64,000 bases of DNA, taken from NCBI RefSeq assembly GCF_014839805.1, contig NC_051142.1:4464001-4528000 (forward strand), read 5' to 3'. Each line of letters starts with the position of its first letter. Within the stretch, counting starts at the first letter, position 1. Made by a program: the position numbers and the translations under genes. The notes beneath the pieces were generated by a model. It worked only from the letters and a program-made list of their open reading frames with translations, made no database searches and was not told the DNA's origin. Below, in pieces: positions 61,101 through 64,000 of the stretch. The DNA is from Manduca sexta. Taxonomy: Eukaryota; Arthropoda; Insecta; Lepidoptera; Sphingidae.

Positions 61101-63450
61101 CTGCAAATAGATAAGAGCTATTTAAACACATTTACGTGTACACTTTACTTTTATAACCATACTTATTCTTATCGGAAAGATGTTTAATGCTTTGTTTCTA
61201 TATAATACTTTTCGTCGGACATAGTGCAATACCGTATAATTAGCAATGAAAATACCGCATAGGTAATGAAAACGTCACAAATAAGATTAGATTATAAAAA
61301 AAAATACAAAAAAAAATTTTTTTTTGTCATGTGATATTGCCCTATCACTGATTTTCTTTTTATCATTTACGGGATATTGCAATATGCCGGATTTTTTTAT
61401 GTCTAAGGACAATTCCACAGCTAAAGTCTTTAAATAAAATATGTCTAAAGTCTTTACCTTACGCATTCGTTCCCCGTTTTCAAGTTGACTTCGTAATATT
61501 TTGTTTTCAAGTTGCAACCTGGCAATCTCTTGTTGCGCCTCTAACAACTGTTGTTCTAATGCTGTCACATAAGCTTTTTTCTTTTGGCGGGATTGGCACG
61601 CTGATTCACTACAATAAAATAAATAATTTACAAATTATAATAAACAATAGTTTAATAATTTTATGCATTTACGTAAAATAAATTATTAACTACCGGTTTT
61701 TAATCATTCTTTGTCGTTTCTTTAGTGCTCTTATTTCAGCTTCGGTAAATTTAGACATATCTAGATTAGGATCGACCAGAAAGTCATACTCTGTTGAAGA
61801 TATTGTACCATTTTGTACTATCGGCGGGGTCGTCTCACGTTTAACTATAACTTCATTGGCATTTACTATCACATTATTTGTAGCTGTATTTATCTGAAAG
61901 GAAATGTGCTTTAAATAGGTAAATAAATATAACAAATATGAAATTGTGTTTTGCTGGAGAAAGTAATTTAACATCTTGAGCAGTGGAATAATAAACATCT
62001 TTGAATTATATATTTTAACTGTATTGTTAATGATTTTCAAATTAAGTAAAATTAAAATTAACAATATGCAAGTATGGAAGTGAAATAAATCTATAATAAT
62101 ATATAAGTCTGAAGAGTTTGTTTGTGTACTTGCACTTATCTCAGAAACTACTAAACCGATTTTGAAAAATTTTAAGGAATATGTAATGAAATGAAATAAA
62201 TTTTTTGAACCTGTAAAATTATGTACAATATTTAGAATACGTCAATATTAACTCAGCACCAGTTCGGAAAGCATTCTCATCAGAGAAGAAGGAGAAGTAA
62301 CTCTGTTATTACTATTTTCAAAATCAATTTAAGGTATAAACTACTGTGCATGATACAGAGAAATAATTAAATCTTTTGTATTGTTTGGAGCAGTACATTT
62401 ATAAGAAAGTACATTACTCCTGAGTGATATGGGCTATTTTTTATCTTGGGAAATTAATCCCGAAGAAACTTTTAAACGCGACGGAGCCGTAGGCAAAATC
62501 TAATATCAAATAAGAGGAGAAAACAATATTTGAGCATACAACACAAACATTTGTTTCATTGCCACTTGCCATTAATCAGGTGGTCCCTGGCTGTGTCAAC
62601 ATCCTTTATTAACATAATAAACCTCTTCCAGGTTAATAAATAATAATTAAATATATATACTCACATGATTTTCATTCTTGACACAAACTCTTTTGTTTAA
62701 CAGTGAAGCTGACATGGCCATGTTACTATCTTTTGCACTTTCAGGCGGTATCACATTTGGTGGTTTTATATTTGTGGACCTTTTCAATATACTGGGAACT
62801 GTTTTCTGGTCCACTACCAGCTGCATCTTTCCATTCAATTTTGCTTCCATATCAATGTTTGTTGGTGAATTCTCATTAACTACTTTAAAATAGAAGTTTT
62901 GAAGGTAACCATTTCCTAAAAAAAGCAACCATTTATATCATAATTTGTCAATAAACATCTTTTATTATTCAGAATATTGATATTATCATAAATCATATTT
63001 AACTTTGTAACATTATTGATATTGTTGGTTTTGAAACAGCTTACCATAACTGGTTTTATTGCTGATAACATTCATAAACTAACCAGCTTTATAAAGACTT
63101 ATGTAATTAAGCTCAGAGGTGCATTTAAAATCTACAATTCCATGAGCAAATAAATAGACCATTGTGAATTTTTTGCAATTCAAAATATAAATACACTTTA
63201 CTTGTGATATAATACTACCTTTATGTGTTTGAGAAGAGCTAACATTAGTATCAACACTTTCTGGTTCTGTTTCAATTCCCTAGAAGGAAAGACTTAATTC
63301 ATTATTTCATAATTGGTAAATAAAATTATTTTAATAATTTTGAAAAACAAACCTTAATAATACCATTTTCAATGGCCACAACAGGCCTATTTCTTCCTAT
63401 TGGTCTAGTACTTGGCACAATTTCTGTTGGCGGGGGTGATTGGATTGGAA
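58140..63450 (-). CDS. ATF6: ATF6, ER-membrane bZIP stress sensor (5' part outside window)
   Basis: ER membrane-tethered transcription factor of the unfolded protein response, released by Golgi S1P/S2P cleavage. Exons in transcript order: 63450-63353, 63279-63219, 62915-62665, 61893-61694, 61608-61458, 61100-61003, 60866-60772, 59841-59632, 59460-59074, 58498-58140 (stop). All phases agree, about 635 residues. The bZIP basic region spans a junction ([10 protein letters not shown] / [11 protein letters not shown]) and is followed by a leucine zipper ([19 protein letters not shown]). Then come a membrane segment ([18 protein letters not shown]) and a lumenal RHLL at the expected S1P site. The lumenal domain has two cysteines in conserved places (PDCQN and QIDCSV), [18 protein letters not shown] and [10 protein letters not shown]. 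The N-terminal activation domain lies beyond 63,450, because the first exon seen starts in phase 1. A MITE lies just 3' of the stop and another in the upstream intron. Confidence 0.93.
58925..59060 (+). mobile_element. SINE 3' fragment, family 3, in an ATF6 intron
   Basis: TTTTCTATAGGAATTTTAAG, ACCGCGTGGTGGACTAAGGG and GAGACCTGTGTCCAGCTGTG, ending GGGCTAATATTAGTATTATT. It matches the 3' half of the SINE at 17395, and ends about 13 bases from the ATF6 exon boundary at 59074. Confidence 0.65.
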
Positions 63451-63632
63451 CTGTTGACATGGAAAATGAAATTATTAATAATATCGCCAGATATTTTTTT
63501 CGCTTACACCCTTGTGCGCCACCCACAATAATCTTATCATAGTTAGTTTTTTAAAAGTTTGTAAAATATTCTGATGTTTGGATGTTTGTTAAAAGTAAAC
63601 ACAGTAATCGCTAAACAGAATTAATTGATATT

Positions 63633-63799
63633 TAAATTAAACTATTTTACGAATTTTATCGCGGTTTTAATATTTTACTTTTTTCCCGACGTTTCGAAGA
63701 TTTTGCAGCCTTCATGGTCACGGGGGGGGACTGAGGTGTTGTTCATCCGCTTATCAAAATATTAAAACCGCGACAAAATTCGTAAAATAGTTTAATTTA
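63633..63799. mobile_element. 167-bp palindromic MITE, ATF6 5' side
   Basis: Same family and orientation as 57825-57978: TAAATTAAACTATTTTACG ends, GCAGCCTTCATGGTCACGGG in the middle. It differs by a run of eight G and an insert with GAGGTGTTGTTCATCCGC before the right arm. It lies upstream of the first ATF6 exon seen, so probably in an ATF6 intron. Confidence 0.85.
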
Positions 63800-64000
63800 A
63801 ATGTCTAACATTTGCATAAACATAAGAAATCATTACAGAATTAATTGAAATTGGGCACATGGATGTGTGCTACTTTGTATCCCTTTAGATGAGTAACCGA
63901 TGTGTTAATATACACAGACTGTTAATCCTGATAATTTGATCCCAAGGCAAATAATGGGATATATTAAAATACATAATGCTGGCGTCGTAGAGTTGACGCT
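63800..64000. other. Right edge, nothing recognised
   Basis: Probably ATF6 intron; no upstream ATF6 coding exon is identifiable before the window ends. Confidence 0.4.

Overview
The window looks like nuclear DNA of a moth or butterfly (Lepidoptera). Evidence: AT-rich sequence, small exons with canonical GT/AG introns, insect-type orthologues, and many dispersed repeats I associate with lepidopteran genomes (tRNA-derived SINEs, the GCTTTTGCTCGCGGCTTCG repeat, LINE-like tails ending in GATGATG, palindromic MITEs). The order-level assignment rests mainly on the repeats and is an inference. Nothing prokaryotic, no CRISPR array, no rRNA and no free-standing tRNA gene was seen.

Region 1-28,897 is gene-poor. 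I find no convincing coding exon. It holds repeats: a 198-bp MITE, a near-perfect 367-bp hairpin inside a larger terminal-inverted-repeat element, members of three SINE families, ATTCGG-rich arrays, and fragments of several lepidopteran repeats. Part of it is probably 5' intron or upstream sequence of the next gene, whose N-terminal coding start was not found.

Region 28,898-44,927 (+) holds a GARNL3-type gene: a Rap-GAP domain with an intact asparagine thumb, then a citron-homology (CNH) domain and a conserved C-terminal tail. It has at least 23 exons. The long second intron carries a 3 x 141 bp tandem repeat, repeats and a MITE. One spot in the CNH domain (about 41,598-41,880) does not join cleanly in one frame.

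Region 49,474-63,450 is compact: an Ana2/STIL centriole-duplication factor (-), mitochondrial ribosomal protein L30 (+), a TMEM186-like mitochondrial inner-membrane protein (-), and the ER-stress transcription factor ATF6 (-), whose N-terminal exons run past the right edge. GARNL3 and ana2 converge, ana2 and mRpL30 diverge, mRpL30 and TMEM186 converge. The genes do not form a pathway; two are mitochondrial (mRpL30 in translation, TMEM186 in complex I assembly) and sit tail to tail, but insect neighbours need not share regulation.

I did not find a previously undescribed multi-gene system. The most unusual items are the 367-bp hairpin, the related TAGTCCA-ended elements, the GARNL3 frame conflict, a LINE-like tail placed directly at a GARNL3 splice acceptor, the 141-bp tandem triplication, and paired or intronic MITEs in the ATF6 and ana2 genes. 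Exon boundaries were called by eye from splice signals, phase and remembered family sequences; no alignment or search was run.
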